Source: Hyphomicrobium_A sp963817485
Lineage (GTDB): Bacteria; Pseudomonadota; Alphaproteobacteria; Rhizobiales; Hyphomicrobiaceae
Assembly (NCBI GenBank): GCA_963817485.1
Contig: CAWFOR010000020.1
Location: 430,547-494,546 of the forward strand
Length of the DNA: 64,000 nt
Direction of reading: 5' to 3'
Positions 45,459 through 54,611 of the stretch are shown here, piece by piece. The notes beneath the pieces are model-generated. The model did no database searches. It had not been told where the DNA came from and was given only the letters and a program-made list of their open reading frames with translations. Within the stretch, counting starts at the first letter, position 1. Each line of letters begins with the position of its first letter. A program made the translations under genes and the position numbers.

Positions 45459-45955
45459 CGCGCGAACCGAGCAACCAGAGACTTTCGAGCGGGGCTACCC
45501 TCTGGGCGGCCCCGCTTTTCGCTGTCGCCGCGCTGTTGGTCGTGCTCGCCGGCCCGGTCAACGCGCGCATGCGCGTCGACAAGCTGTGGCTTGTTACAGC
45601 TGCGGGCCAGGAGACGCCGCTCGACGTCGAGATGGCGGTCGACCCCAAGGAGAAGGAGCTCGGACTCATGTTCCGCACCGAGCTTGCAGACAACCAGGGA
45701 ATGCTTTTCCCCTACGGCGCCCCGCAAGAGGTGACCATGTGGATGCACAATACCTACATCCCGCTCGACATGGTCTTCATCCGCGCCGACGGCACCGTGC
45801 ATCGCATCGAGCATAGCGCCGAGCCGCTGTCTGATCGCGTCATCAGCTCGCAGGGGCTCGTCTCTGCCGTGCTCGAGATGGCAGGCGGTGCGACCGAGCG
45901 CCTCGGCTTGAAGCCCGGCGATCGCATCCGCCATCCGCTGTTTGGCAGCCGCTGA
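45455..45955 (+). CDS. DUF192 family exported protein
   Basis: 166 residues. TTG 45455 overlaps the cold-shock stop and yields an N-terminal hydrophobic segment (APLFAVAALLVVLAGPVNA) acting as signal or anchor; a later ATG (45569) would remove it. The DUF192 core is clear: EMAVDPKEKELGLMFRTELA, GMLFPYGAPQEVTMWMHNTY and IPLDMVFIRADGTVHRIEHS. The family has an all-beta fold of unknown biochemical role, often next to cold-shock genes in alphaproteobacteria. A weak 7-bp hairpin follows at 45965-45983. Confidence 0.9.
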   Translation: MTREPSNQRLSSGATLWAAPLFAVAALLVVLAGPVNARMRVDKLWLVTAAGQETPLDVEMAVDPKEKELGLMFRTELADNQGMLFPYGAPQEVTMWMHNTYIPLDMVFIRADGTVHRIEHSAEPLSDRVISSQGLVSAVLEMAGGATERLGLKPGDRIRHPLFGSR

Positions 45956-46118
45956 CTGCCCGACGGCGAATGACGAATTCGCCACCGCGACTAGCCTCAG
46001 GCAACAGGGCGGCTTTCGCTCCCCGGCGCGCCCATGCTAGAAGGCGGCGGCGAGGCGCGTCGCGCAAGTCTGGGTGAGGCCCGCAATGGTGCCGACCTCG
46101 TAGAAGTCCTAGATATGT

Positions 46119-46195
46119 CGGGGCATAGCTCAGCCTGGTAGAGCACTTGCTTTGGGAGCAAGGGGTCGCGAGTTCGAATCCCGCTGCCCCGACCA
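46119..46195 (+). tRNA. tRNA-Pro (anticodon TGG)
   Basis: A 77-base cloverleaf: acceptor CGGGGCA pairs with TGCCCCG, D-arm GCTCAGCCTGGTAGAGC, anticodon arm CTTGC-TTTGGGA-GCAAG with anticodon TGG, T-arm GCGAGTTCGAATCCCGC, and encoded CCA. It is followed by a ~2.5-kb segment whose far end carries a second copy of the tRNA 3' end, so the tRNA appears to be an integration site. Confidence 0.97.
46181..46195 (+). repeat. left copy of tRNA-Pro 3'-end repeat (attachment-like site)
   Basis: CCGCTGCCCCGACCA at the end of tRNA-Pro is matched exactly at 48660-48674. Extending leftward over 11 more bases (GAGTTCGAATC versus GAACTCGAATT) adds three mismatches. Such duplication of a tRNA end is the hallmark of tyrosine-recombinase integration. 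Confidence 0.75.
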
Positions 46196-46582
46196 ACGCT
46201 CAGCTCTCGTTTGCAAGCGGCATTACAAAGTCGGTCGCTGCGTGAATCGCGCGCGATCGACCAGGACCTCAGCGCGGACAGACAGCGAGGCGTGGCGTCA
46301 GCGGCATCCCCGCGAGGCGGCCGTACCATAGCGACGGCCGCGCCCGAGCCGAGGCACGCGTTCCGGACCGATACTGCCCTGTCGGGCCAGGCCTTTCGTC
46401 GCAGTCGTTGCGGAAAAACAACACGTAAAACCCCGCGAACTCAGGCCTACTCCGCTTTCTGAGGCTGGGGCGAGGCGATACCATGATTGTTCTGTGGACG
46501 GGGCTGTCCAACTTAGAACAGCGATCAAAAAGGTCGGCTTCATTGCAGGTGGGCCTCAGGGCGCGTCGCTAGCGATCCGCAG
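46196..46582. other. non-coding stretch after tRNA-Pro
   Basis: 387 bases between the tRNA and the membrane-protein gene. Short frames on both strands lack ribosome sites and recognisable products. No integrase or its remnant is visible. I see nothing further of note. Confidence 0.5.
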
Positions 46583-48013
46583 GTGGTGCGCGATAGCTTC
46601 CAACAGTCCCTCGTTCAAAGCAGCATAGTCGTTAGTATTGCATTTGCGTCGTGGATGTCGCTGCGCAGATTTGAGTTGTCGCTCGGTTCGCTACCGTTTC
46701 TCGCGGCGGCCATGTCCGCTCCTGAAATCCCCGGCATGCCGTTCATCCGCGAGTTTGGCTCGGTCGCGCTCCTCGCTGTCGCTGTCCGGTTGGCGCTGGC
46801 AGCCGTCGAAATCGGACCGCAGCGCACGTTGTCTACGGTCAGGCCACTCTTTGCAGATCGTGCGTTCCTGCTGCTGTGTCTCTCGGTTCTTGCCGTGATT
46901 CCGGCCTGGATTCGCGTGGCTCTGACCGGGCCCCATTTCAACGCCAAGGTGGTTACGTCTCACGTCGCCGAGGAACTTCTTACCCTGCTTCTCGTTGCGG
47001 CCCTCTCCCTCGCAGGACTGCGTTACGGCAAGCGCACGTTGACGCTCTTGTTCGATAGTATCTTCGTATTGGCTCTGCTGGTGGTTGTCGGTAGCGCTGC
47101 CATAACGATCGTCGCTTGCTTTAATGCCGAGGTTTTGCTTGAGCACAGCTATTTCGGCTTCTTCTACTATTGCAGACCTCAATTGACATTTTTTGGTCCG
47201 GATCATCTTTGTACCTTTATCGTCGCCGTTACGCCGGTACTGCTTTACTTCGCGACAACAGAGGCCCCTATTTGGAGACGACGCGCAGCGTTGGCGGCCC
47301 TTGTCCTTGTGCCTTTCCTAGCAGTAGCCACTGGGTCGCGCTCGGGACGCATTGAGCTCCTGCTCATGCTTGGCGCCGCTGCTATGATCCGCGATCTGAG
47401 GCGCGTAGCAATCCCAATCGGCCTGTTTGCGGCAGGGTTGATTGCCGCTACGTTGGGATACCGATGTGCGACCGATCTCGCGCAGGGAACGAGTTATGGG
47501 GGCTACGTTCCCTATACCCAATTTCTGTCAGATCCGGCGCGGGCGGCTTTAAGGGCCAATTTCCTCGATTTTATTTCTCCAGCGAGCGTAAACTCCCTAC
47601 CGTCCGCGCTCTCCTATCTTGGCACGATATTCTTCGGAGTCGGAACGGGCCTGACTGCTTATGACCAATTTGGGATGGGAACCCATATGGCCTATTTCGA
47701 TTTGATAATCGGCAAAGGGATCGTGGGTTTGGTCTTGTTGGCCTTATCGCTCGCGCTACTAGTAATAGGCATAATCCGTGACACACTCGGGGCAGACGCA
47801 GCAACCCGGCGCGTCGGCATAAGCATAGGACTTTGCCTTCTTCCGTTTGCTTTTTCGGCGTCGATTTGGGATGTCCGTGGTTGGCTTTTTTTCTGGTTTT
47901 TCATTGGTCTCGGCTTCGCCTTCAGGTTCGCCTTATCCAAATCAGGAAACTGCGAGTCCTCTGGACATCTTGGGATGTGCGTCCAGCCTGCCGGGGCGGC
48001 TTTGCAGTCCTGA
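46583..48013 (+). CDS. O-antigen ligase/polymerase-like multi-pass membrane protein
   Basis: 476 residues with about eleven hydrophobic segments. A long periplasmic-loop region ends near FLSDPARAALRANFLDFISP, and VPFLAVATGSRSGRIELLLM is the short Arg-rich motif typical of Wzy/WaaL-type O-antigen ligases. It therefore probably polymerises or transfers a surface polysaccharide. Base composition and codon use are AT-richer than in flanking genes. Start GTG 46583 is uncertain. It lies alone with a small lipoprotein between two copies of the tRNA-Pro end, which suggests horizontal acquisition. No glycosyltransferases are nearby. Confidence 0.75.
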   Translation: MVRDSFQQSLVQSSIVVSIAFASWMSLRRFELSLGSLPFLAAAMSAPEIPGMPFIREFGSVALLAVAVRLALAAVEIGPQRTLSTVRPLFADRAFLLLCLSVLAVIPAWIRVALTGPHFNAKVVTSHVAEELLTLLLVAALSLAGLRYGKRTLTLLFDSIFVLALLVVVGSAAITIVACFNAEVLLEHSYFGFFYYCRPQLTFFGPDHLCTFIVAVTPVLLYFATTEAPIWRRRAALAALVLVPFLAVATGSRSGRIELLLMLGAAAMIRDLRRVAIPIGLFAAGLIAATLGYRCATDLAQGTSYGGYVPYTQFLSDPARAALRANFLDFISPASVNSLPSALSYLGTIFFGVGTGLTAYDQFGMGTHMAYFDLIIGKGIVGLVLLALSLALLVIGIIRDTLGADAATRRVGISIGLCLLPFAFSASIWDVRGWLFFWFFIGLGFAFRFALSKSGNCESSGHLGMCVQPAGAALQS

Positions 48014-48031
48014 GCTGACGCGGGGCCAGGG

Positions 48032-48439
48032 ATGGCTAACTTTGTGCGAAAGGCATTGGTGCTACTTACGCTTTCGATCAGCACCCCCTTTGCTGGCTGC
48101 TCGTCGCTTCCGAACAACGTCGGAGCTAAGGCCCCGGGATCTGAGTTGAGCGCCACCTACGTTCTTAGCGTCAAGGAGGCTGGGCTCGACTGCCAGCACC
48201 TACAGGAGCGGTCAGTCGCATTGAAAGATCAAATGGATGCAATCGCCGGGCACGCGTTAGAGGTGATGCAGTGGGAGCCACAGACCCTCTCGTCGTCCTT
48301 GAACAGGCTGTTGGGTTTCCCCGGGGCCGAGGCACCTGAGATTGCCGACTTCAATGAATTAAGAGCCGAGTCCCTGGCCATAGATAGCGCGCGCGCACAA
48401 AAGGGTTGCGTGCCCGCGAAGCCGTCGCAAAACCTCTAG
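48032..48439 (+). CDS. small putative lipoprotein of unknown function
   Basis: 135 residues with a lipoprotein signal: MANFVRKALVLLTLSISTPF followed by lipobox AGC (Cys23). The mature part is short, mostly helical and unlike known families; two further cysteines (LDCQH, KGCVP) may pair. It begins 19 bases after the O-antigen ligase-like gene in the same orientation, so the two are probably co-transcribed, perhaps for envelope polysaccharide. Start and expression are plausible but unproven. Confidence 0.65.
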   Translation: MANFVRKALVLLTLSISTPFAGCSSLPNNVGAKAPGSELSATYVLSVKEAGLDCQHLQERSVALKDQMDAIAGHALEVMQWEPQTLSSSLNRLLGFPGAEAPEIADFNELRAESLAIDSARAQKGCVPAKPSQNL

Positions 48440-48659
48440 ACTGCGAGCGGCCTTGAGGGTTCGTGTCGGCTGACGCCTTCGAAAGGACTTGCGCTCCTAC
48501 GGGCCGCAACGATCGCGGTAACGAGGAGCTCTTGTGAGGTCACGGACCACCACGGTCTTCAGGCTCAAGGCACGCTGCCTGATGACCTCAGATACAGAGG
48601 CGTTGCGGGTCTCTGCTTCGGCCCTTAGAACAACACTGAGGGATCGGGGAACTCGAATT

Positions 48660-48674
48660 CCGCTGCCCCGACCA
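48660..48674 (+). repeat. right copy of tRNA-Pro 3'-end repeat (attachment-like site)
   Basis: CCGCTGCCCCGACCA, identical to the last 15 bases of tRNA-Pro at 46181-46195, preceded by a diverged copy of the T-arm. It bounds a 2.5-kb insert and lies 36 bases before the Complex I subunit gene, a gene that could have followed the tRNA directly before insertion. Confidence 0.75.
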
Positions 48675-48710
48675 TTGAGATCCGACTGCTGCGAAGGAAG
48701 TGATCAACAG

Positions 48711-49016
48711 ATGATCGCGCGCATCTACAAGCCGGCCCGCACGGCGATGCAGTCGGGGGAAGCTCGCACCAAGGAGTGGGTGCTGGAGTTTGCGCCCGCG
48801 AGCCCGCGCGAGATCGACCCGCTCATGGGATGGACGAGTTCGCGCGACATGAAGGCCGAGGTCGAACTCGCCTTCGACACCAAGGAGGAGGCGATCGCGT
48901 ACGCGGAGCGCGAAGGTCTCGCCTACCAGGTGTTTGAGCCGCTTCCGCGCCGGCAGATACGCAAGTCGTACGCCGACAACTTCAAGTTCGGGCGCATCGG
49001 CCGCTGGACGCACTGA
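48711..49016 (+). CDS. NDUFS4-type NADH dehydrogenase (Complex I) accessory subunit
   Basis: 101-residue protein of the ETC Complex I conserved-region family, found in alphaproteobacteria and mitochondria, where it stabilises the peripheral arm. ARIYKPARTAMQSGEARTKE, WVLEFAPASPREIDPLMGWT and DNFKFGRIGRWTH at the end are diagnostic. ATG 48711 with GAAGGAAG upstream is chosen; longer frames read through the tRNA remnant. Confidence 0.93.
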   Translation: MIARIYKPARTAMQSGEARTKEWVLEFAPASPREIDPLMGWTSSRDMKAEVELAFDTKEEAIAYAEREGLAYQVFEPLPRRQIRKSYADNFKFGRIGRWTH

Positions 49017-49056
49017 GCTGCGGTTCACCGCGCCGCGTGATCACTAGCCGCGCAAC

Positions 49057-49329
49057 TCAGCCCTGGACGTTCCGTTCCTGTGCGGCGCCTTTGTCAGCAT
49101 GGCTCGGGATCCACTGGCCACAGTCGCAAGGAACCTCGCCGCTGACCTCGGTCGCGAACGCTTCCTTGCTCGCAAACAACCAGGAGTGTCTGTCCCAGGA
49201 CGGGAACGCCATCTTCCCGCGTGTGACAAAGGTAACGCGCATGCCGTCGATCTTCACGATCCTGCGCACCTCGTTGGTCGACGTCGTGTAGCATTTGCCG
49301 ACTGCTATGGACGCGTAGCGTATCGCCAT
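49057..49329 (-). CDS. small conserved-looking hypothetical protein
   Basis: About 90 residues, MAIRYASIAVGKCYTTSTNE at the start and VPCDCGQWIP near the end. GAGGAGGAGG directly precedes the ATG at 49329, strong support for translation. The sequence looks like a compact SH3- or barrel-like domain (repeated short beta stretches VRRIVKIDGMRVTFVT, KMAFPSWDRHSWLFA), but no family is named. It is convergent with the Complex I gene. Confidence 0.7.
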   Translation of the reverse strand: MAIRYASIAVGKCYTTSTNEVRRIVKIDGMRVTFVTRGKMAFPSWDRHSWLFASKEAFATEVSGEVPCDCGQWIPSHADKGAAQERNVQG

Positions 49330-49633
49330 CAAATCCTCCTCCTCGTTCTTAAGGCGGAACGCGAGACCCAGGCGCACGCGATGGGGCGCCCGTCAGCAGA
49401 GCTAATCGGTGAAAAGCGGGCGCGGAACGAAGAAAAGAAGAAGACCTTATCTGCGCGAGCGGCAGCGATGACGCGATGTGAGCGCAACGGCGCGAGGTTG
49501 CGAACGCTAATCGAAATTCTCGATTAGCCCAGCAAAACTTCTTATAAGCCGCGCGCTTGTCACGGCTTCGTCGATGGGGCACATCGCAAGAGACTAACCC
49601 GCTCCTCGTCCCGTTTCCTGCAAAAGGCGCTTC
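49330..49633. other. intergenic stretch before cysE
   Basis: 304 bases, divergent between the small hypothetical gene and cysE. AT-richer segments around 49495-49550 (TCGAAATTCTCGATTAGC, a partly palindromic patch, then CTTATAAG) are promoter-like for cysE. No gene is seen. Confidence 0.4.
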
Positions 49634-50656
49634 ATGGGCAAGCCAGCGAGCAAGGACCCACCGCATGTCGCTGCCTCCGAGATTGCCTACCCAATCTCAG
49701 AGCTGGCCGAGGTGGTCGCGGCGCTGCGCGTCTCGCGCGAGGTAACGAACAACGTGCGCTATCGCGGCTCGGTGCGCGAGCTGCCCTCACGCCTCGCACT
49801 GCGCCAGATCGTCGATGGATTGATCGCGGCTCTGTTTCCGACCCACTACGGGCGCCCCGCGCTTTCGAACGAGAACATCGACTACTTCGTCGGGCATACG
49901 CTCGACGTAGCGCTGTCATCGCTGACGGTGGAGGTGCGGCGCGGCCTGTCGTTCCGCCCGGATCTGGAAGGCACCGACATCGCCACGACCGCAACTGAGA
50001 TCACGCGGGAGCTCACCAAGAGGCTGCCCGACATCCGTGCGCTGCTTGTCAGCGACCTGCTCGCCGCCTACGAAGGCGACCCCGCAGCCACGAGCGCATC
50101 CGAGATCCTGCTCTGCTATCCGGGCATCCGCGCCATCATACACTATCGCTTAGCGCACACGCTGCACCAGCTCGGCGCACCGTTCATTGCGCGGCTGATC
50201 TCGGCTATCGCGCACGCCGAGACGGGTGTCGACATCCATCCCGCAGCCGAGATCGGCAGTGCCTTCTTCATCGACCACGGCACCGGCGTCGTCATCGGGG
50301 AGACGACGGTCATCGGCTCGAACGTTCGCCTCTATCAAGCGGTGACCCTCGGCGCCAAGCACTTCCCGGTCGACGAGGACGGCATCCTGATCAAGGGCAA
50401 CGCCCGCCATCCCATCATCGAGGATGACGTCGTGATTTATGCCGGCGCCACCGTGCTGGGCCGCATCGTCGTGGGGCGCGGCTCAACGATCGGCGGCAGC
50501 GTGTGGCTTACGCAGAGCGTCGCGCCCGGCAGCCACATAACGCAGGCGCAGACGCGCCGCGTCTCCAACGACGAGGCCATCCTACACAAGCTCACTGTTG
50601 CGGCCGATGAGCCGGACCGCGAGCCGTTCGAGCTGCATCTCGCCTCCGATCCGTGA
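49634..50656 (+). CDS. cysE: serine O-acetyltransferase
   Basis: Makes O-acetylserine, the carbon skeleton for cysteine. 340 residues, longer than E. coli CysE because of an N-terminal helical region, as in the EpsC-type enzymes. The C-terminal hexapeptide helix carries GVDIHPAAEIGSAFFIDHGT, GVVIGETTVIGSNVRLYQAV (catalytic DHGTG) and AGATVLGRIVVGRGSTIGGS. It complements the cys genes upstream but has its own promoter region. Confidence 0.93.
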   Translation: MGKPASKDPPHVAASEIAYPISELAEVVAALRVSREVTNNVRYRGSVRELPSRLALRQIVDGLIAALFPTHYGRPALSNENIDYFVGHTLDVALSSLTVEVRRGLSFRPDLEGTDIATTATEITRELTKRLPDIRALLVSDLLAAYEGDPAATSASEILLCYPGIRAIIHYRLAHTLHQLGAPFIARLISAIAHAETGVDIHPAAEIGSAFFIDHGTGVVIGETTVIGSNVRLYQAVTLGAKHFPVDEDGILIKGNARHPIIEDDVVIYAGATVLGRIVVGRGSTIGGSVWLTQSVAPGSHITQAQTRRVSNDEAILHKLTVAADEPDREPFELHLASDP

Positions 50657-50691
50657 GGCGGTGCGTGCGTCTATAGCGCCAAAGAGCCCGT

Positions 50692-52038
50692 TCATGGCCG
50701 GGCCGCCGAACTCCTCAGGTGTCCTGCAAGGCGTGCGGCCTGGACGCGAATGTCCGGTACGGCGATGATCTCCCAGAAGACGCCCGAGGTCACCGGACCG
50801 ATGGCGAAAATCCTCTCCGAAGTGCGCCCCGCGGCATCGATCACCGCGCAGTCCTTCGTCACGTCGAGGCCGAGGTTCAAGGGATCCGGGCGCGCCTGAC
50901 CGCTCGTCAGCAACGCCTGGAGAATGGGGTTCTCTGTGCGCCGGACATCCGTCGCGCGCCCGCGGCATTCGAAGACCGCCTCGGCGGGAAGGCGCTCTTG
51001 CGTTCCGCTCTTGCTGTGGACGACGAGCACGTCGACGCCGCGCCCGCGCGGCTCGAACGCGAGGGCCCGCCCAGCCACGATGCGAAGTTGCCCACGCGCG
51101 CGGGCGGCCTCGAGCTTGGCCGCGGCGTCGGGCGCGATGCGGTGCCGGTGCTGGTCCCACCATATGCGCCCCAGATGGAAGAACCGGCGACGGTCGGCCA
51201 GCGACAGCGCCTGCCAGAGCCGCTGGGTGTGCGGGCGCACCGCGTCGATGACGCTGCGCCAATCGCCACCCGCCGCCGCTTCCGCGCGGGCGCGCCGTCG
51301 CAGCCAGGACGTCAATGCGCTCAAGGACGCCCCGAACGGCACCTCGGACTCGGACATCACGAGAGGTCTCGACAAGCGGTGCACTTGTGGAATGAGTCCG
51401 TGCGGCGAGACGGCGGTAATGGGCCCGCGATGACCCTCCTGCAGCAGCGACAGCACCCGATCGACCATGGTCAGGCCGGTGCCGACCAGGAGCACGGGCG
51501 CGTCGGCGGCAACGTCGGGAAGCGGCGAGCTGCTCCAGCCCTCATGGCGCCAGGGCGCGCGCGGCAGGCTCGGACCTTCGTTGCCCGTGGCGAGGATCAC
51601 GAACTCGGCCGACCGGCTCGCGCCGTCCCGGAACTCGACCCGCACGCCCGCTTCATCCTCCACCAGCGCGACGGCTTCCGCCTGCACGCGGCGCAGCCGC
51701 CCCTGCTCGACGTGCGGAGCAAGCAGGCTCGTGAGATAGCCGCGATAGAGGTGCCTCGGCGCAAAGTGCAAGGGATGGGCGGGATCGGGGCCGCCGGGCG
51801 GTGCATTCGCCTTCAGCCAGCGGACGAAGTGCTCCTCGTCGTCCGCGTACGCGCTCATATTGGAGGCGCGCACGTTGAGAAGGTGGTCGGGATGCTTGGT
51901 GGAGTAGGCGATGCCGGCGCCGAGATCGTCGCGCTGCTCGACAATCGTCACCACGATCGGAGCCTGTCGGTCGCGCAACAGATGCGCGGCGAGGAGAACG
52001 CCGCTCGCGCCGCCGCCGACGATAAGCACGCGCCGCAT
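50692..52038 (-). CDS. FAD/NAD(P)-binding oxidoreductase
   Basis: 448 residues. N-terminal FAD motif RRVLIVGGGASGVLLAAHLL, then RDDLGAGIAYSTKHPDHLLN (Asp/Gly pattern of the HI0933-like or pyr_redox_9 group), a second dinucleotide region PVLLVGTGLTMVDRVLSLLQ, and C-terminal IFAIGPVTSGVFWEIIAVPD. Close relatives are called hydroxyacylglutathione- or hopanoid-associated FAD proteins, but the substrate is unknown. It converges on cysE with 35 bases between stops. Confidence 0.85.
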   Translation of the reverse strand: MRRVLIVGGGASGVLLAAHLLRDRQAPIVVTIVEQRDDLGAGIAYSTKHPDHLLNVRASNMSAYADDEEHFVRWLKANAPPGGPDPAHPLHFAPRHLYRGYLTSLLAPHVEQGRLRRVQAEAVALVEDEAGVRVEFRDGASRSAEFVILATGNEGPSLPRAPWRHEGWSSSPLPDVAADAPVLLVGTGLTMVDRVLSLLQEGHRGPITAVSPHGLIPQVHRLSRPLVMSESEVPFGASLSALTSWLRRRARAEAAAGGDWRSVIDAVRPHTQRLWQALSLADRRRFFHLGRIWWDQHRHRIAPDAAAKLEAARARGQLRIVAGRALAFEPRGRGVDVLVVHSKSGTQERLPAEAVFECRGRATDVRRTENPILQALLTSGQARPDPLNLGLDVTKDCAVIDAAGRTSERIFAIGPVTSGVFWEIIAVPDIRVQAARLAGHLRSSAARP

Positions 52039-52296
52039 CTAAAATCGGGCCCCCGGCTCGAACGAACGGGCCCACAGAGCGCCGCCAATTTCCCCACGTT
52101 CGAGCGTGCACTCTTCTAACGGCGTCGCTCTGAAAGGCGAAAGCAGAAATCCTCATAAGCGTTGCACTAATTGAGATGTGCGCGCGGGCGCCACCGCCTC
52201 CGAGATAACGAAAGCGCTTTTTCTTGGTTCGTCGCCGCGAGCCGCGCCCCTACGTTCGCAGCACAACTAAATCCGCGGCATCGCCTGGGGGGCGCA

Positions 52297-53631
52297 ATGA
52301 TCGTGAAGAATTCCATTTCGGCGTTTGTGGCCGGCGGCGGCCTGGTGCTTGCCGTCGCTGGTGGGTTGCAGCTTGCGTCAAGTCCGGCGTTCGCGACGGA
52401 AGGCTACTTCCAATATGGTTTTGGCGCGCGTCAGAAGGCGCTCGCCGGCGCCGGCGTCGCGGACGGTCGCGACGCGACCACGGCGTCGCTGAACCCTGCC
52501 GGGCTCGTCAACGCTCCCGTCGAGCTGCAGATCTCCGGCACGCTCTTCAGTCCGCTGCGCGGCTTTACCGGCTCCGGCGCAGTCGGCTTCACCCCCAACG
52601 CCGACGACGAGAGCCACAGCAACTACTTCGTCGTTCCCAATCTCGCCTTCACCTATCGCGACCACGGCCTGCCCTTCGTCGACGTCATCGGCGTCACGGT
52701 CTACGGCAACGGCGGCATGAACACCGACTACCCGGCGCGCGCAGGCAGCGCGTTCTGCGGCTTCATACCCGGCAGCCCGGGAACGGGCCCGTTGTGCTTC
52801 GGCAAGACCGGCGTCAACTTTCAGCAAGCCTTCCTCTCGGTGGCGTTCGCCAAGACGTTGCTGCCTGGATTGTCCGTTGGCGTGGCGCCGATTCTTGCGC
52901 GCCAGCAGATCGAGATCGAGGGGTTGCAGGGCTTCGCTGGCAACTCGATCGACCCGGCGCACGTCACCAACCAGGGTACGGATGTATCCTGGGGCGGCGG
53001 CGTGCGAGCCGGCATCGAGTGGGCGGTGGCGCGAAACTTCCGCGTCGGCGTCGCCGGCAACTCGCGCATCTGGATGCACGAGTTCGAGAACTATCGCGGC
53101 CTCTTCGCTGAGCAGGGGGACTTCGACATCCCCGCGAGTTTGCAGGCCGGCGTCGCCTTCGATGCGGCCCCGAACCTCACGTTCCTCGCCGACTACAAGC
53201 ACATCTGGTACGGCTCGATCGCGTCGATCGCGAACCCGTCCACCAACCTGACGCAGCTCGGCGGTGACAACGGCCCCGGCTTCGGCTGGAAGGACATCGA
53301 CATCGTGAAGCTCGGCGTCGAGTGGCGCCAGTCACGCGACCTCACGCTGCGCGCCGGCTACGCCTACAACACAAGCCCACTGCAGTCGCGCGACGTGCTC
53401 TTCAATATCATTGCGCCCGCCGTGGTTCAGCACCACATAACCGGCGGCTTCGAGTATCGGTGGAACAAAGACCTCTCGCTCGAGCTTGCCGCCGCCTACG
53501 TTCCGGAAGGCACGCTCAGCGGGCCGGAGTCAACCTCGCCCGCCCACACGATCGAGCTCGACATGCATCAGTGGGAGGCCACGTTCGGCGTCAAATATCT
53601 GTTTGGCGAGCCGCCGGTCGCGCTAAAATGA
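52297..53631 (+). CDS. FadL/OmpP1/TodX-family outer-membrane transport protein
   Basis: 444-residue outer-membrane barrel that takes up hydrophobic compounds. Signal SAFVAGGGLVLAVAGGLQLA with cleavage near AFA|TE; ATEGYFQYGFGARQKALAGA and the start-of-barrel NPAGLVNAP are family hallmarks, and the end is alternating-residue beta strand (WEATFGVKYLF). ATG 52297 chosen. In a methylotroph it may import long-chain acids or methylated hydrophobics; the substrate is not deducible. Confidence 0.9.
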   Translation: MIVKNSISAFVAGGGLVLAVAGGLQLASSPAFATEGYFQYGFGARQKALAGAGVADGRDATTASLNPAGLVNAPVELQISGTLFSPLRGFTGSGAVGFTPNADDESHSNYFVVPNLAFTYRDHGLPFVDVIGVTVYGNGGMNTDYPARAGSAFCGFIPGSPGTGPLCFGKTGVNFQQAFLSVAFAKTLLPGLSVGVAPILARQQIEIEGLQGFAGNSIDPAHVTNQGTDVSWGGGVRAGIEWAVARNFRVGVAGNSRIWMHEFENYRGLFAEQGDFDIPASLQAGVAFDAAPNLTFLADYKHIWYGSIASIANPSTNLTQLGGDNGPGFGWKDIDIVKLGVEWRQSRDLTLRAGYAYNTSPLQSRDVLFNIIAPAVVQHHITGGFEYRWNKDLSLELAAAYVPEGTLSGPESTSPAHTIELDMHQWEATFGVKYLFGEPPVALK

Positions 53632-53726
53632 ACTCCTTTGTCGGGGCCAAGCTACGCAGGTTTCCCGACGCCTGCGGTCTCCAACTGGCTTGGCCCCGGC
53701 ATCCTTGCTTGCAAAGGAGCTCAGCC

Positions 53727-54161
53727 TTGGAACCCACATCGTTCACGCCGTTGTCCGCTGCGCTCGGCGGCGCGCTGATCGGCCTCTCGGCCGTCATCCT
53801 CATGCTGTTTCAGGGCCGCATCGCCGGCATCAGCGGCATCGTCGGGCGTGTGCTGCCGCCTTATGGCGGCGCCGAACCGTTGCATGCCGGCGCTTTCATC
53901 GCCGGCCTGTTGGCCTCGCCCTTCCTCTACGAGGCGGCGACCCGCGCTCCTGTCGCGCAGACCGTCTCCGACAATGTTCCATTGATGATCGGGGCCGGAT
54001 TGCTCGTCGGCCTCGGCACCGCGGTCGGCAGCGGCTGCACCAGCGGGCACGGCGTATGCGGCCTGTCGCTCTTCTCGCCACGGTCGGTGGTGGCGACGCT
54101 GACCTTCATGGCGGCGGGATTCGTCACCGTGTTCCTCGTGCGGCACGCGATAGGCGGCTGA
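53727..54161 (+). CDS. YeeE/YedE (TsuA-like) membrane protein, first half-gene
   Basis: 144 residues with four hydrophobic helices and the diagnostic VGSGCTSGHGVCGLSLFSPR, whose cysteines line the thiosulfate path in TsuA. TTG 53727 has AAAGGAGC at the right spacing and precedes the conserved AALGGALIGLSAVILMLFQG. The second half is encoded by the next gene, 3 bases later. The pair probably imports thiosulfate or another sulfur compound. Confidence 0.85.
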   Translation: MEPTSFTPLSAALGGALIGLSAVILMLFQGRIAGISGIVGRVLPPYGGAEPLHAGAFIAGLLASPFLYEAATRAPVAQTVSDNVPLMIGAGLLVGLGTAVGSGCTSGHGVCGLSLFSPRSVVATLTFMAAGFVTVFLVRHAIGG

Positions 54162-54164
54162 TCC

Positions 54165-54611
54165 ATGCGCATTCTCGTCAATCTCTTTGCTGGCATCCTG
54201 TTCGGGCTCGGCCTGCTCGTGTCCGGCATGGCCAATCCGGCGAAGGTGCTGAACTTTCTCGATCTCGCCGGTACGTGGGACCCGAGCCTCGCGTTCGTCA
54301 TGGCGGGTGCCATCGCGGTGGCGCTACCGGGGTACCGTCTCGTCTTCCGGCGCTCGGCGCCGCTGCTGAGTGATCGCTTCCGGCTGCCGACGCGCACGTC
54401 AATCGATTATCGGCTTGTCCTCGGCGCGGCCGTGTTCGGCATCGGCTGGGGGCTCTCAGGCTTCTGCCCGGGTCCTGCCGTCGTCTCCCTTCCGCTGCTA
54501 GCCAAGGGAACGCTTGCGTTCGTGCCCGCTATGCTGGTCGGAGCGGTGCTCGCGCGCGGCCTCGTTGGCTCCAAGACCAACACCACTCAGCCCGTCGCCG
54601 GTCCCGCGTAG
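54165..54611 (+). CDS. YeeE/YedE-family membrane protein, second half (DUF6691)
   Basis: 148 residues, four hydrophobic helices, with VSGMANPAKVLNFLDLAGTW and IGWGLSGFCPGPAVVSLPLL (the second conserved cysteine motif). Split YeeE pairs are common beside sulfur genes. The stop lies 25 bases inside the converging XRE-cupin gene. Confidence 0.87.
   Translation: MRILVNLFAGILFGLGLLVSGMANPAKVLNFLDLAGTWDPSLAFVMAGAIAVALPGYRLVFRRSAPLLSDRFRLPTRTSIDYRLVLGAAVFGIGWGLSGFCPGPAVVSLPLLAKGTLAFVPAMLVGAVLARGLVGSKTNTTQPVAGPA

Noticed and set aside
46196..48659. Prophage or integrative element with its own integrase
   Set aside because: No integrase, phage or conjugation gene is present between the tRNA-end repeats; only a cassette or remnant can be claimed.
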